Part shown: positions 21,501 through 34,600 of the stretch, piece by piece
Position numbering within the stretch: the first letter of the stretch is position 1
Layout of the letters: the number at the start of each line of letters is the position of its first letter
Source: Symsagittifera roscoffensis
Taxonomy: Eukaryota; Xenacoelomorpha; Acoela; Convolutidae
Reading direction: 5' to 3'
Assembly: GCF_963678635.1 (NCBI RefSeq)
Contig: NW_026970977.1
Span: 22,173 to 86,172, forward strand
Length of the DNA: 64,000 nt
Program-made: the position numbers and the translations under genes
Notes under the pieces: generated by a model
What the model was told of the DNA's origin: nothing
What the model saw: the letters and a program-made list of their open reading frames with translations, nothing else
The model's database searches: none

Positions 21501-24500
21501 ATGGACCGCGTCCTTCTTGGCAAAAGTCTACCCGAAAGTCTCGCATTACTTGATAAAAGAATTCCTCCAAGCAGTAGTGGAAGTGTCAATAGTGGAACTA
21601 ATAGCCTTGTTCGTGACATTTGGAGCAGAGAGTTTCGTGAAAGGACCGGCGATGCTGCTCAACGAAGGAATCCAGAACCTGCGGTTAGGTGGACTTCTGA
21701 CATTGATTGCGATTACCCACGGAAACTTGGGAGGACTAATGAAATTGACACGTTGTCCAGAGCAGATGAGAGAGAGAGTGAGGAAATTAGACATGAAGAA
21801 ATCCACGGACTCGTGGAATAAGATAAGAGACCTGAGGCACACTCTTATACAATATCCTTTACAACAAAATTGCTTTGGAACGGGAGAAGACGAGACTATT
21901 GAAAGAGAGGAAGATGTTAGACGACATGTTGGAGGCTAGCCCCTGTTAACCGATCTGAGCTTGGCTATGAGAACTGATCCCTTAGCGCTGATCAGAGGAT
22001 TCACGGAGTTTGTGACAGTGATCTATGGACCAGCAGTCACGTTTGCGTTCCCTGACGTTAAGGTGGAGGCATATAGGAGGTCGGTGCTGCACCTGAACCT
22101 CATATCAGCAGTGGACGGTAGTACACTGAACTGGTGTGAACAGCACACATTGCGGGAGCTCATGAGTGAAGATCTGTTATTTACGAAAATATCGGAGCCG
22201 GAGATGACAGTCATCAATTTTGACGATCACTTCCGTGATCGCATGGGAGACGTAGAAAGAGGACACACCGAAGTGTTTCCGAAGCTTTGGAATCTGAGAC
22301 CCTATGATAAAACGAATGGTGAAATAACCAGAGTGCCTCATCTCACTGCAGCATATCATAAAATGAGAGAAGAGACGAAGGACTGGGGTGATTACGAGAA
22401 GCTGCCGGAGGCAACCCCTGAATTCCCTCTGATAAGAAGGATGTTGCTCGGAGCAGTCTCCGTGGTACAAACTCCTAGGTTGGGAGCATTCGAATCCAAT
22501 GAAAGGAGAGTAGGGAATTTCGTGGGAACGATGGATCCATACTTTGTAGGGAGAAATGCCGCCGTGTTACAATACACACGATTTGCATATACGGATCAAG
22601 CGACGAGAAGGCGAATAAGCAACGCCGCGACTCCCGAGCCTGAAAGATTTGACGAGGAATGGACGGGATTAGGCTTAGCTCCGATGAAGATGAGAGGCAG
22701 GACCGAACTTCCTGAAGCCTCCTTGATCCTGACTAGTGTGAAACCGGAGTTGAAAGTGGGAGGAACACTGCAGGCGAGAACCTTCCTAGCACCCTTCGGC
22801 TGCGAGGAAATCAAAGTGGTCCATGGAGAAGAGGAAGATAGATCGGCCGGTATATTGATAATACCGAAGTTTCCGGAAGAAACCGACAATGATAAGCAAG
22901 GACCCTCGAGCTCAAAGAAGGATAACTCAGAAGGAGATGACGGACAGGGAGGAAGCCGTCAAACTGAAGAACCCATGCAACAAGATGCAAGTCAAGCTGG
23001 TGGGGAAGACGACAGGGCATCGACAGGAGGAGCATCCAGCCTGGATTTCAATATCTTCAGTGATCTTGAGAACAACGCAGATAAGTTGGAGACGACTGAG
23101 CCAGCGGATGAAGGCATCTCGACACTGGAGCCTCCGTCAGCCTTTATGGAAATGAAACGGAATTTGCCGGAGAGCAGCTCTCCTGGCAATTCAAGGAATA
23201 ACGACCAAAGAATCCTCATGGAATCACCTAGAAGGAGAAGAATAGAGGCCTCAGCCAGAGTACCTTGCTTGGGAACGCTGCCCGAAGAAGAATGGGAAGT
23301 AAATCATCGAGACCACGAGAGTAGGACGGGATGCAAATTGGACAGAGTGGCGTTCATGGAAGAAGTCTGGACAATGGTTCAGAGCTATGGGACCCAGTCC
23401 ATTCTGAAAACGGGTATCAACCCTTGATGAGGGAAGTCCTTGACAAGCTTGATGAGTGTGAAGGGAGACTGAGTGAGTTGTTGATCGACTCGGTCACTGA
23501 TGAAAGTGAAGCAAATTCTCCCATCAAGATGACACCGCAGGACGATAAAGGAGAGGTGGTGTATCTGTCAAGAACCAGGAGAGGGACGATGCGATCAAAA
23601 ATGGTGATTGATAAGATCAATGCGATGAAAATGAAGTTAGGCAGCAGAGTGATACCGAGGAGAGTCGGAAAGACGAAGGTGGATTCGGAGATATCGATGA
23701 AAGCTGTTAACTCAGCGAAAAGGAAACGAGTCGAAGAGGTCATGGATTTGGGACAAGGTGATTATCAATTGCCTGGCACCGACAAATTGTTGACTGATAT
23801 AGCGATGATGCCACCCATTCTCATGGCGGGAATAAAGTCAACAGGTTATAAATCCAAAAGTAGTGACCGCACTCTGACTGGAGCAACCTTGGAAATGGAA
23901 ATACTCAGCCAATGTGGAGAGAGCAAGATGAAAGACTTTAAGCTGAAGATGAATCATGGAAAGGGAAATGTCGCAGGACAACTAGTACCAGTGGAGTATA
24001 ACCGACTGACGGTATCGGAGGCTGTGTCGATAGATGAACCGGCCGGTGGATACATGGAAATGTTGGAATACCAAAACTCGGCTAAAGGGTACGTGATGGC
24101 TCTGGAAGACAAGGATGCCATGGAGGGTTATCTGGAGACAATGTTACAAGGCACCACCCTCAAGCAGAAGGCGTACGGGACTTTAGCATCGTCTGAGATA
24201 CAGGCAGAAACGATGGAGCAGTTGGTGAGCCTTCCATGGAAAGCAGTGGTATTAAGGTATTTCGAAGAAGAGATGAGGACTACGCCAAGAATACACGCTC
24301 TCGTGGCAGTACCTTACATAAGAACAGAGTTACAACTGAGGTTTGCCTGGTGCATGATGGGACTAACTCGTCAAGAGTATGATTCAGAAGAAAAGAAGAG
24401 GTCAAAAGAAGAGAAGGTTTTCCTTATGACGAACCTGAGGGATCTGATAGTCCAAGAGGGAGCAGCAGTAGCGTGTGCGAAGCGGAGAAACGCTCTCTGT

Positions 24501-24680
24501 TTCATCCGATTCATGATAGAGTAGATTTCAGTACCTGCATTGAACACTTATGTTAAGATGCTGAGGGAAGGCGATGAGCGAGCGAAAGCCTTACTTTTGC
24601 TAGCACTGCTAGATATGCAGCAAAGCAAACCGATGAGGGTGAATATGAAAGAACCCGAGGAGTTAGAGCCCATGAGAAAG
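18578..24680 (+). pseudogene. ORF-L, unit 1 (cut by the duplication joint)
   Basis: ATG at 18578. The N-terminal coiled-coil region is as in copy A, but about 530 bp carrying the SGNH-like domain are deleted at 19656, producing a TGA at 19661; the frame resumes at 19664. A 20-bp deletion near 20830 shifts the frame, a 2-bp difference near 21471 shifts it again (unit 2 is intact there), TAG at 21937, frameshift near 23400, TAG at 24522. Between these the protein reads continuously: the second GxND region (G-I-N-D about 20670), a helical region with possible hydrophobic helices (about 21560-21700), then a region with an acidic Ser-rich stretch (22870-23200) and a conserved C-terminal block. The joint at 24680 removes the end. 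No known family was recognised beyond these motifs. Confidence 0.7.
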
Positions 24681-26851
24681 TGATGCGGATGATGGGTGGA
24701 TTGTTAGAAAGAGAAGTGACCAGAGATGACCCCGAGTGGACAGCAGCAGTGGCATCGCTAACAGTCAGTGAGAAGGTGAAGATCATGCCGTCCAGACGAC
24801 AGCACGCAGAGAACGAGAGGGATTGTAGGACAATAGTTCAGCAACTAGTATCCTCAATACCCCACGAGATTTTAACCAGTACTTCTTACGGACAGAAAGA
24901 ACAGGGGAGAAGCAAGCGAAAGAAAATCGTCACCTTTGTGGACCAGGATAAGGAAGGTGAAAAGGCAGAACAAAATCTGCTGCAAGACTATTTGTCCGGG
25001 GAGACGAATGATGAGAAGAACCAGCGATCACAAGATCAACACCCGGGACAAGAAAGTTTGTCCGGGGAGTCTGAGATAGACGAGAAAATTCCTGATGAGA
25101 AAAAGGACCTAGAGAACAGGGTTTTGTCCGGGGAGTTCAGATGGATGCGAAGAAGGCACAGACATGATCTGGAGAAGCGTGCAGTCTCCAGCACAACCTC
25201 TTCAAAAGATGACAATTCCCGAAATTCAGGAATGGACACCTATTCAGACAGGAACTCGAGGTCGGGATCAGAACTGTCCGAACTAGCGATCCACACACTA
25301 CTAGTGGAAACTCGGGCAAATGATCTGGACGGAGAGGTGTACCAGATTCTTGACAGCGATCGCTACCTTATACCAAGCGAAAGAGTCTTTGACAACGCAG
25401 CGGATGATTTGGAGACAATAGCGGTATCGAAACGTTCGATAAATTTGTTGCCACAAAAAGAGGTAGTCAGGACTGATCTTCAGCCGTTCAAGCAAGAAAC
25501 ACAGCAGCTGGCGAAGATTTGGTGCGTTAAGATGGAAGAAGACACATATCAGCCCAATGAACTGAATAGTCAGATGAGGGTCATGGAGACGTACTTGAAG
25601 GCGAGATACAGACTCTCGGATCCTCTAAGGGCCCAGAGAAATGATCGCATGACAAGTAACCTGAAAAGGTGGATCGAGAATGGTGCTCCGGATAAAGGGG
25701 ACCTCGATGAAGATAGTTATCGTATCCTGAGACAGTACTTCATGCAGAAGGAAGGGAGGTTATATTTGAACAAGGACGGGATTGTGGCATGCAAGAGAAG
25801 AGAAGAAGACAAAGTCCTATACAAGTATAACGCGATAGTGTTGCCGCAACTCTATCAGACAGAACTATTATTAAGGTCGCATGATCAGGTGGGCCATCAG
25901 GGGATCGATAAAGTATATCAGAGAATCCTGAAGCGCTTTGAGTGGCCTGGAATGAAAAAGGCATGCGAGAAGTGGGTAACAGCATGTCTGTCAAGCCAAC
26001 AGGTCAAGGATCCAAGGAAGTTGCGATTTCCTTTACAATCGATCGAGTCGTCTGAATTCAATGAGGTGGTGCAGATATATCACCAAAAGATATGCATGAC
26101 AGACAGTGGTTATAATCAGGTGTTTGTCATGATAGATCATTTTACGAAGTATGCAGAGGCCGTGCCCTGCATAACTGCCTCGGCGGAAGAGACATGCGAC
26201 CACCTGATCAATACGTGGATAGCGAGACATGGTTGTCCGATGACGTTTCAATAGGATAATGGAACAGCTTTCGTAGGAGAGCTTACTAAAGAGCTTATGA
26301 GACGCTCAGGTTGCTCAGGCTCACTCCACGACATACCACCCTCAGACGAATGGCTTAGTGGAAAGACAGAATAGGACGTTAGTGTCGATGCTGAGATTAT
26401 ATTGTTCCAGGTACATGACCGATTGGGACAGATACCTTCCACAGGTGATGGGAGCCTATAACAGCACGCAACACTCCACCACCGGAGTCACCCCTACATC
26501 ATGCTAACTGGACACGAAAAGTCTTTACCCTTAACCTTTTTCTACCCAGAATATGAGGGAAAGAAAACGTCTCCACAGGTCTATGTGAGGGATGTAATTA
26601 GACGTCAGCAAGAGTGTAGACAAGAGTGTAGACAAAATACTCAGCAAGCGCAGGCAAGGCAGAGGAAAAGATTTGATAAGAAAGCAGCTGGTGCAAAAGC
26701 TTACTCGGTAGGAGATTACCTATGGGTATTTCAAAACGTCATACCACCGAAAAGAACAAAAAAGCTTTTAAAAAAGTGGAGGGGACCCTTCATGATTACG
26801 GAGGTGCACCAGGAGGGACGCTTTTATAAACTGAATACGGGCTGAGCTGCT
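24681..26851 (+). pseudogene. Integrase region of Pol, unit 2 (catalytic Asp lost)
   Basis: It is open from the joint to the TAG at 26252, one frame longer than in unit 1 because the 2-bp lesion is absent. It carries the same Cys-to-Ser change in the zinc module and the same TAG before D-N-G. In addition the first catalytic Asp codon (GAT in unit 1) is TAT, giving Q-I-Y-H-Q at 26078-26080. The G-P-F module and TGA follow as in unit 1. It has no start of its own, since it begins at the duplication joint inside an ORF-L frame. Confidence 0.85.
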
Positions 26852-28230
26852 CATTACGAAAACATTAAGCCACACAATCCATCGACAGAAGACTGGTGTA
26901 TACCTGCAGACATGGAAGAAGGGGATTATCTAATGATGGACCCTGCTTGTGAGGTCAATGAGAAGGACACCAGGGAAAAGAACGATGGAAATGATGTCAT
27001 AGAGGAAGGAACGAGTACGCCACTGGACCTGGATCCAAATGACGTGATTGAAGCAGACGATGAAACTTTACCCTACGCAGAAGAGGACTGGCAGGACCCT
27101 GAACAAAGGGAGGTTCCTAAGAACTTGGAACCGGATCTTCCGTTCACGATACAGACTCGTCAGAAGGACGGGACAAGACCCAGAAAGAATTACAATCCTT
27201 ACGGTGACGACTTTGTAGTGGATAGGGTAGATCTGAAGAAGATAGTGGAGGAAGTAGTGGGTCTAGAAGAAATAACTGTGTCACAAGACATTGACATAGT
27301 CGATGATCACGATGATGAGTGGGTCGACGACCAATCGAAACCGAGGTAGAATTCGACGACGAGCAACAGCAGTCATATGAACAAGACTTGACGAACCTGC
27401 GTGTCCTAGAGTGGCTGAACGAAATGACCTCGGACCCAGAGGGGACCAGCGTCACGATTCAAGACGTAGATCGTGAAAGCATGAAATACATCAAGACCGA
27501 ACGAGATGATCTTTCCTGGGCTGCCCAGGAAGGACGACTACTCATTCCAGCTTCTAACCTCGACTTGATACCCGGTATGCGATCGACGGGGACGTCGATG
27601 GATGTTTTTGTCCGGGGAGTGGGGGTAGGACTTACCCACACTGAAAACTTGATAATAAAAAAATTAAGAGTAGCAAGAGAAACAGGAGACTTAGAAGCAG
27701 AAACAGGCGAAGAACCTAAGAAACCTGACAAAGGTAGGGTAGTTGAGTCATATTTTAACTTACCAAATGAATATTCAAGTAACATAATACTAACAGACAG
27801 TGATTTCATACTCACAATTAGAACATGTGCAATAGCAATCACAGCAGACATGAGTTTTAGGACAGCGTTAGCAGCAGATTTTAAGAGAGAATACAAAAAC
27901 GTGGAATTCCTTTGGAAGCAAAGACCAGGAATAGGGGGCGTAGCGGCCTTACCTCCGGCGGCGTCGCAGATACCGGAAAAATACCTATGCTTCTTGGTAA
28001 CGAGGGCGACGGAGAAGCAGCACGTGGACCCAGAGAACCTAGTCTTGTCCTTGACGAGGCTGAGGGACTTCCTCGTGGAAATGGACGTGAAGGAACTCTC
28101 GCTTCCAGTGTACGATCCGAACAGAGGACGACTGCATCCTCGGGAATTGTACGCGCTTGTACACGTGATTTTCTCTGATACTAATATACAAGTATATTTA
28201 CATCAGAAATATTACTTAAGTATAGGCTGA
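26852..28230 (+). pseudogene. Pol C-terminal extension with macrodomain, unit 2
   Basis: Essentially identical to 16800-18178: acidic stretch (26912-27349), frameshift near 27342, then the TARG1-like macrodomain ending at 28230 with the same altered ligand loops. The identity over this whole segment shows how recent the duplication is or that conversion keeps the units alike. Confidence 0.7.
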
Positions 28231-28629
28231 GTGACGTGCGAGAGGGTGTTAGGCTAAAGACTAAAATGTATGTAATGTGTGATATGTGTGCTACGTTATG
28301 TTATGTGTTATGTTATTAAGATCGTGGGTAAGAAGGGGTTAGTGACCATGAACAACTGAATGACGATCTTAGGAATAGATCCAAAGTTTGGACTGTCCAA
28401 TCTTAGGTCGAATTCCAAAATTTTAGAGACCGATTGATTTTAATAAAATTTAGGATAAATATCTTTTTATCTGAACTGTTTTAAAGCAAATTTTAACGAT
28501 ATATGTTAAAGTGAGACTGACAAGTGTGATATTTGTGACTTCTTTTCTAGATCCTGATTGATCATTTAATTACTCACTTGAGTCAAAACCTTGGAATCGA
28601 GTCGAATCAAGTCAAATCTGAAAAACAGT
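28231..28629 (+). other. Spacer between pol and ORF-L, unit 2
   Basis: Non-coding copy of 18179-18577, with the TTATG tract at 28295-28318 and the acceptor-like sequence at 28539-28550. Confidence 0.6.
28539..28550 (+). promoter_or_regulatory. Putative 3' splice acceptor for ORF-L mRNA, unit 2
   Basis: CTTCTTTTCTAG, 80 bp before the ORF-L ATG at 28630. This acceptor serves the only ORF-L of copy B that still has its 3' end. Confidence 0.5.
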
Positions 28630-31600
28630 ATGGACAATTTCAACTTGGATGAATTGATGGACCTGACAGAGGCATATGTAGGACCGATGATAGATGCGAT
28701 CTATCGTCGGCTGATCAATCGAGACTTCGCTCTGGAGGACCCAGAGGTAGTCATGTTGCTGACCGCCCTGATCAACATCTTGGGGCATGACAACCGTGGA
28801 GACCGCCCCACGGAAGTCCTGTTGATGGCAGCATATGGAGAGAGGGGAGTACTAGACCGCCCGAACATGAGAGTGATGAGGTGGAGAAACGGGGCTCTCT
28901 CAGGGAGTGACTTGGCGAATGAGCCTGGATTGGGAAGTTCTAGGACTTACCAACCAGGTGAGATGCCTATGCCCTCCAAGCCCAAACCTGGGCTGACGAG
29001 AATGCATCAGGAGATGAACAGCGAGGCTGCCTCGTCTGGTTCACCACTGAGAGCAGCTTTGCCACCAAAGAGGGCGAAAGTAGGACAGAAGGTTCAGACG
29101 AACCAAACCATGCAAGATCTGGATGAGATGAAGGATGAACTGGAAAGTACGAAGAAGGAGCTGGACGAGATGACCAAAAGCATGCTCAAGATGGAGGACG
29201 ATCGAGACATGTGGAGAAAATTGTTCGAAGACTGCAACAAAAAGCAGGGTCAAGAAATTGAGCGCTTGAGGCAGGACTACAAAGAGCGATCGGAACAGAT
29301 GGCGTTGACAACGGCCGTGGAGAAAGTGATACCTGCAAGGAATATTCCTCATGGGCAGTCCCCGATGGAGCTCTTGACGCCTCGAGAAATGAGTCAAACA
29401 ACGGAGACACGGCTCCCGACAGAGACAAATCGAGTAACGATCCCGGACCCTAGTGACACCTTGGGTGACCCCGTCGTGGAACAAACGGTGAGGAAGCTGA
29501 TAGAGACAGCTGGACGACTGGTCGCCATCAAGAATGCGCCAGGTTCCGGGGTGACTACCCCCTATGGAACGATCGACGACGCGGGCAGAGTACGACTCTC
29601 CCGACTCTCCCAGACCATGATCAGACAGGGGATAAGTGACGTACAAAAGAACAATCAATTGAAATATAATTTCACGGGAGTTCCGGAGACAGATCCGAGA
29701 GCTTGCTCAATCGAGCGACTTTGAGTGCTGAAGGAAGAAGGAACAGCGAGTGACGCGGTGATTACCACCTTTGTGCCTCCTAGCCTGGAAACACGCTTGG
29801 GTACGGTTCCGGCCGTCACGAACTACCGGCAACAGAGCTCAAGCGAACCAGGTCAAAAGACAGACGTACAGGATCGATTGGGAGAAGCGCCGATGAGAAG
29901 GACCATCCATCCTAGGGGAAGAATAGGACCTGTCAACCCAATCGAAGAGACAGCCGGCACGTCTAGATCGGACACGAGATTGGAGACGACAAGTACCAGT
30001 CGAGAGGAGAGACGCCCGGGCAGAGGCTCGTTGATGTGGTCAAGACCCATACCGTCTCCCTGGCATGCATACAAAGACGAGCTAAGGAAGCTGGATCTCC
30101 AGAGGGTAAGCTTCATCGAAGATGCAAGGAGGATGCTGAATGGAGCGACGCTATCCGTCAGCACATTGTACTCGATAACCGGCGTAGACTGGTTGATAGC
30201 CGCTAGCATAAATTTCAGCTCCACGACGGCCTTGAGATTTGCTGACCTAGAGGGACTGCCCTCTAACAACACAATGGTACCAGTGAACGCGAGACCATTG
30301 CAAGACGTGAGATTGAATCATGATGAAGGGAATCGAGAAGAGAGACCTGGAAGATTTCTAGTGACAAGGGCGCCGATCGGACAACATGTGAAGATGTTCA
30401 GGCAAGTAAGCTCACCCCCTGGTCATGTGAAGGAGAGAATATACCCAAAACTAGTGAATCAAGATGGTGATGTCCAAAGATACGGCGGATTGAAAGCGAT
30501 AAAGAAAGATGAGACCATCTTCGCCGCCTATGACAAAACAGAAATGAGGAAGGCCAAGATTATGATAGTAGCGAATTCAGAGTTCGTGTACACCTCCAAG
30601 TCTCTGTTTTGGCTGGACGTCATAATGTTGGTAGCGGTCGACCTGGACCTACTGCAATCGATATCTCTGGCTATAGGGGTACAAAGGCAGACGGACATGA
30701 ACCCAATTACGATCGTGTTTGCTGGCATCAATGACCATCTACACAGTAGACGTTTTCTGAGCAGACTCAGAGATCCTACAACGGCAGAGAACGCTGTGTG
30801 GCCAGCGATAAAAGATATCCTTGAGTCGATGAGTGAAGTGGTGGATGCGACGAAGGAGGGGTCGTTCACCAAAGTGACACCGAGAATAGTATGCACATCT
30901 CCCGGATGGACTGAAATTTGTGTATGCGATTGTGACCTTGCTTTCGGAAAGAAAGTATGATGTGATCATATCAGCCTCGAATCGCATGATAGAGATGGAG
31001 AACCTGAGGCCACTCAAGGCTGAACTACCTGCAGTGTGGTCAGATATCTCAAACGCGATGAGAGGATTCAAGGACCATGCGCTACACATGTTAGTGTTGG
31101 ACGAGGTGCTGGGGTTGGAACTGTCCAGTTTCAGCCGACAGCTCAAAATGAAACCGGGAATAGACGACGACCATCGAGTGATTGCGGCGATGTCCAACGA
31201 CTTATGGTTCCAAGCAATGGAAGTGACAGGTGAAAACACGAGGAGGAAAAATTCACTAGAGACGAGAGCTCATTTGGAGGCGATGGTTTTGAGAACCAAG
31301 CCGGAAGCCAACCAGTGGCTACACCTGAATCCTAGAGTAGCGGCATTGGGTGCAGATGCTTTTGAGCAAGGCCCTGTGATAGTCACAAAGATCCATGCCT
31401 ACTTGTTGAAGGAGGTGAACCTGGCGGAAAATGCCGGAGAAAAGACCGCTGAATTTGTGAACAGAATGTGTCTGATTACTCTGGAAACCTTCTGGACCCA
31501 GGAAGTGAAGGGACAGGAGGGCTTTGAACGGACAGACAGCATGCTGGAAGGGTTGGGAGCCGGATGGACCGCGTCCTTCTTGGCAAAAGTCTACCCGAAA

Positions 31601-34600
31601 GTCTCGCATTACTTGATAAAAGAATTCCTCCAAGCAGTAGTGGAAGTGTCAATAGTGGAACTAATAGCCTTGTTCGTGACATTTGGAGCAGAGAGTTTCG
31701 TGAAAGGACCGGCGATGCTGCTCAACGAAGGAATCCAGAACCTGCGGTTAGGTGGACTTCTGACATTGATTGCGATTACCCACGGAAACTTGGGAGGACT
31801 AATGAAATTGACACGTTGTCCAGAGCAGATGAGAGAGAGAGTGAGGAAATTAGACATGAAGAAATCCACGGACTCGTGGAATAAGATAAGAGACCTGAGG
31901 CACACTCTTATACAATATCCTTTACAACAAAATTGCTTTGGAACGGGAGAAGACGAGACTATTGAAAGAGAGGAAGATGTTAGACGACATGTTGGAGGCT
32001 AGCCCCTGTTAACCGATCTGAGCTTGGCTATGAGAACTGATCCCTTAGCGCTGATCAGAGGATTCACGGAGTTTGTGACAGTGATCTATGGACCAGCAGT
32101 CACGTTTGCGTTCCCTGACGTTAAGGTGGAGGCATATAGGAGGTCGGTGCTGCACCTGAACCTCATATCAGCAGTGGACGGTAGTACACTGAACTGGTGT
32201 GAACAGCACACATTGCGGGAGCTCATGAGTGAAGATCTGTTATTTACGAAAATATCGGAGCCGGAGATGACAGTCATCAATTTTGACGATCACTTCCGTG
32301 ATCGCATGGGAGACGTAGAAAGAGGACACACCGAAGTGTTTCCGAAGCTTTGGAATCTGAGACCCTATGATAAAACGAATGGTGAAATAACCAGAGTGCC
32401 TCATCTCACTGCAGCATATCATAAAATGAGAGAAGAGACGAAGGACTGGGGTGATTACGAGAAGCTGCCGGAGGCAACCCCTGAATTCCCTCTGATAAGA
32501 AGGATGTTGCTCGGAGCAGTCTCCGTGGTACAAACTCCTAGGTTGGGAGCATTCGAATCCAATGAAAGGAGAGTAGGGAATTTCGTGGGAACGATGGATC
32601 CATACTTTGTAGGGAGAAATGCCGCCGTGTTACAATACACACGATTTGCATATACGGATCAAGCGACGAGAAGGCGAATAAGCAACGCCGCGACTCCCGA
32701 GCCTGAAAGATTTGACGAGGAATGGACGGGATTAGGCTTAGCTCCGATGAAGATGAGAGGCAGGACCGAACTTCCTGAAGCCTCCTTGATCCTGACTAGT
32801 GTGAAACCGGAGTTGAAAGTGGGAGGAACACTGCAGGCGAGAACCTTCCTAGCACCCTTCGGCTGCGAGAAAATCAAAGTGGTCCATGGAGAAGAGGAAG
32901 ATAGATCGGCCGGTATATTGATAATACCGAAGTTTCCGGAAGAAACCGACAATGATAAGCAAGGACCCTCGAGCTCAAAGAAGGATAACTCAGAAGGAGA
33001 TGACGGACAGGGAGGAAGCCGTCAAACTGAAGAACCCATGCAACAAGATGCAAGTCAAGCTGGTGGGGAAGACGACAGGGCATCGACAGGAGGAGCATCC
33101 AGCCTGGATTTCAATATCTTCAGTGATCTTGAGAACAACGCAGATAAGTTGGAGACGACTGAGCCAGCGGATGAAGGCATCTCGACACTGGAGCCTCCGT
33201 CAGCCTTTATGGAAATGAAACGGAATTTGCCGGAGAGCAGCTCTCCTGGCAATTCAAGGAATAACGACCAAAGAATCCTCATGGAATCACCTAGAAGGAG
33301 AAGAATAGAGGCCTCAGCCAGAGTACCTTTCTTGGGAACGCTGCCCGAAGAAGAATGGGAAGTAAATCATCGAGACCACGAGAGTAGGACGGGATGCAAA
33401 TTGGACAGAGTGGCGTTCATGGAAGAAGTCTGGACAATGGTTCAGAGCTATGGGACCCAGTCCATTCTGAAAACGGGTATCAACCCTTGATGAGGGAAGT
33501 CCTTGACAAGCTTGATGAGTGTGAAGGGAGACTGAGTGAGTTGTTGATCGACTCGGTCACTGATGAAAGTGAAGCAAATTCTCCCATCAAGATGACACCG
33601 CAGGACGATAAAGGAGAGGTGGTGTATCTGTCAAGAACCAGGAGAGGGACGATGCGATCAAAAATGGTGATTGATAAGATCAATGCGATGAAAATGAAGT
33701 TAGGCAGCAGAGTGATACCGAGGAGAGTCGGAAAGACGAAGGTGGATTCGGAGATATCGATGAAAGCTGTTAACTCAGCGAAAAGGAAACGAGTCGAAGA
33801 GGTCATGGATTTGGGACAAGGTGATTATCAATTGCCTGGCACCGACAAATTGTTGACTGATATAGCGATGATGCCACCCATTCTCATGGCGGGAATAAAG
33901 TCAACAGGTTATAAATCCAAAAGTAGTGACCGCACTCTGACTGGAGCAACCTTGGAAATGGAAATACTCAGCCAATGTGGAGAGAGCAAGATGAAAGACT
34001 TTAAGCTGAAGATGAATCATGGAAAGGGAAATGTCGCAGGACAACTAGTACCAGTGGAGTATAACCGACTGACGGTATCGGAGGCTGTGTCGATAGATGA
34101 ACCGGCCGGTGGATACATGGAAATGTTGGAATACCAAAACTCGGCTAAAGGGTACGTGATGGCTCTGGAAGACAAGGATGCCATGGAGGGTTATCTGGAG
34201 ACAATGTTACAAGGCACCACCCTCAAGCAGAAGGCGTACGGGACTTTAGCATCGTCTGAGATACAGGCAGAAACGATGGAGCAGTTGGTGAGCCTTCCAT
34301 GGAAAGCAGTGGTATTAAGGTATTTCGAAGAAGAGATGAGGACTACGCCAAGAATACACGCTCTCGTGGCAGTACCTTACATAAGAACAGAGTTACAACT
34401 GAGGTTTGCCTGGTGCATGATGGGACTAACTCGCCAAGAGTATGATTCAGAAGAAAAGAAGAGGTCAAAAGAAGAGAAGGTTTTCCTTATGACGAACCTG
34501 AGGGATCTGATAGTCCAAGAGGGAGCAGCAGTAGCGTGTGCGAAGCGGAGAAACGCTCTCTGTTTCATCCGATTCATGATAGAGTAGATTTCAGTACCTG

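Larger units (their letters stand above)
14631..24680 (+). repeat. Tandem duplication, unit 1 (10,050 bp)
   Basis: It runs from the integrase linker to the middle of ORF-L. It is nearly identical to 24681-34743. The joint at 24680/24681 places ORF-L sequence (ending ...GAGAAAG) directly against integrase-linker sequence (TGATGCGG...), and AAG is common to both parents. About 25-30 substitutions and a few indels were noticed by eye between the units, many of them in the first 1.2 kb. Confidence 0.93.
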
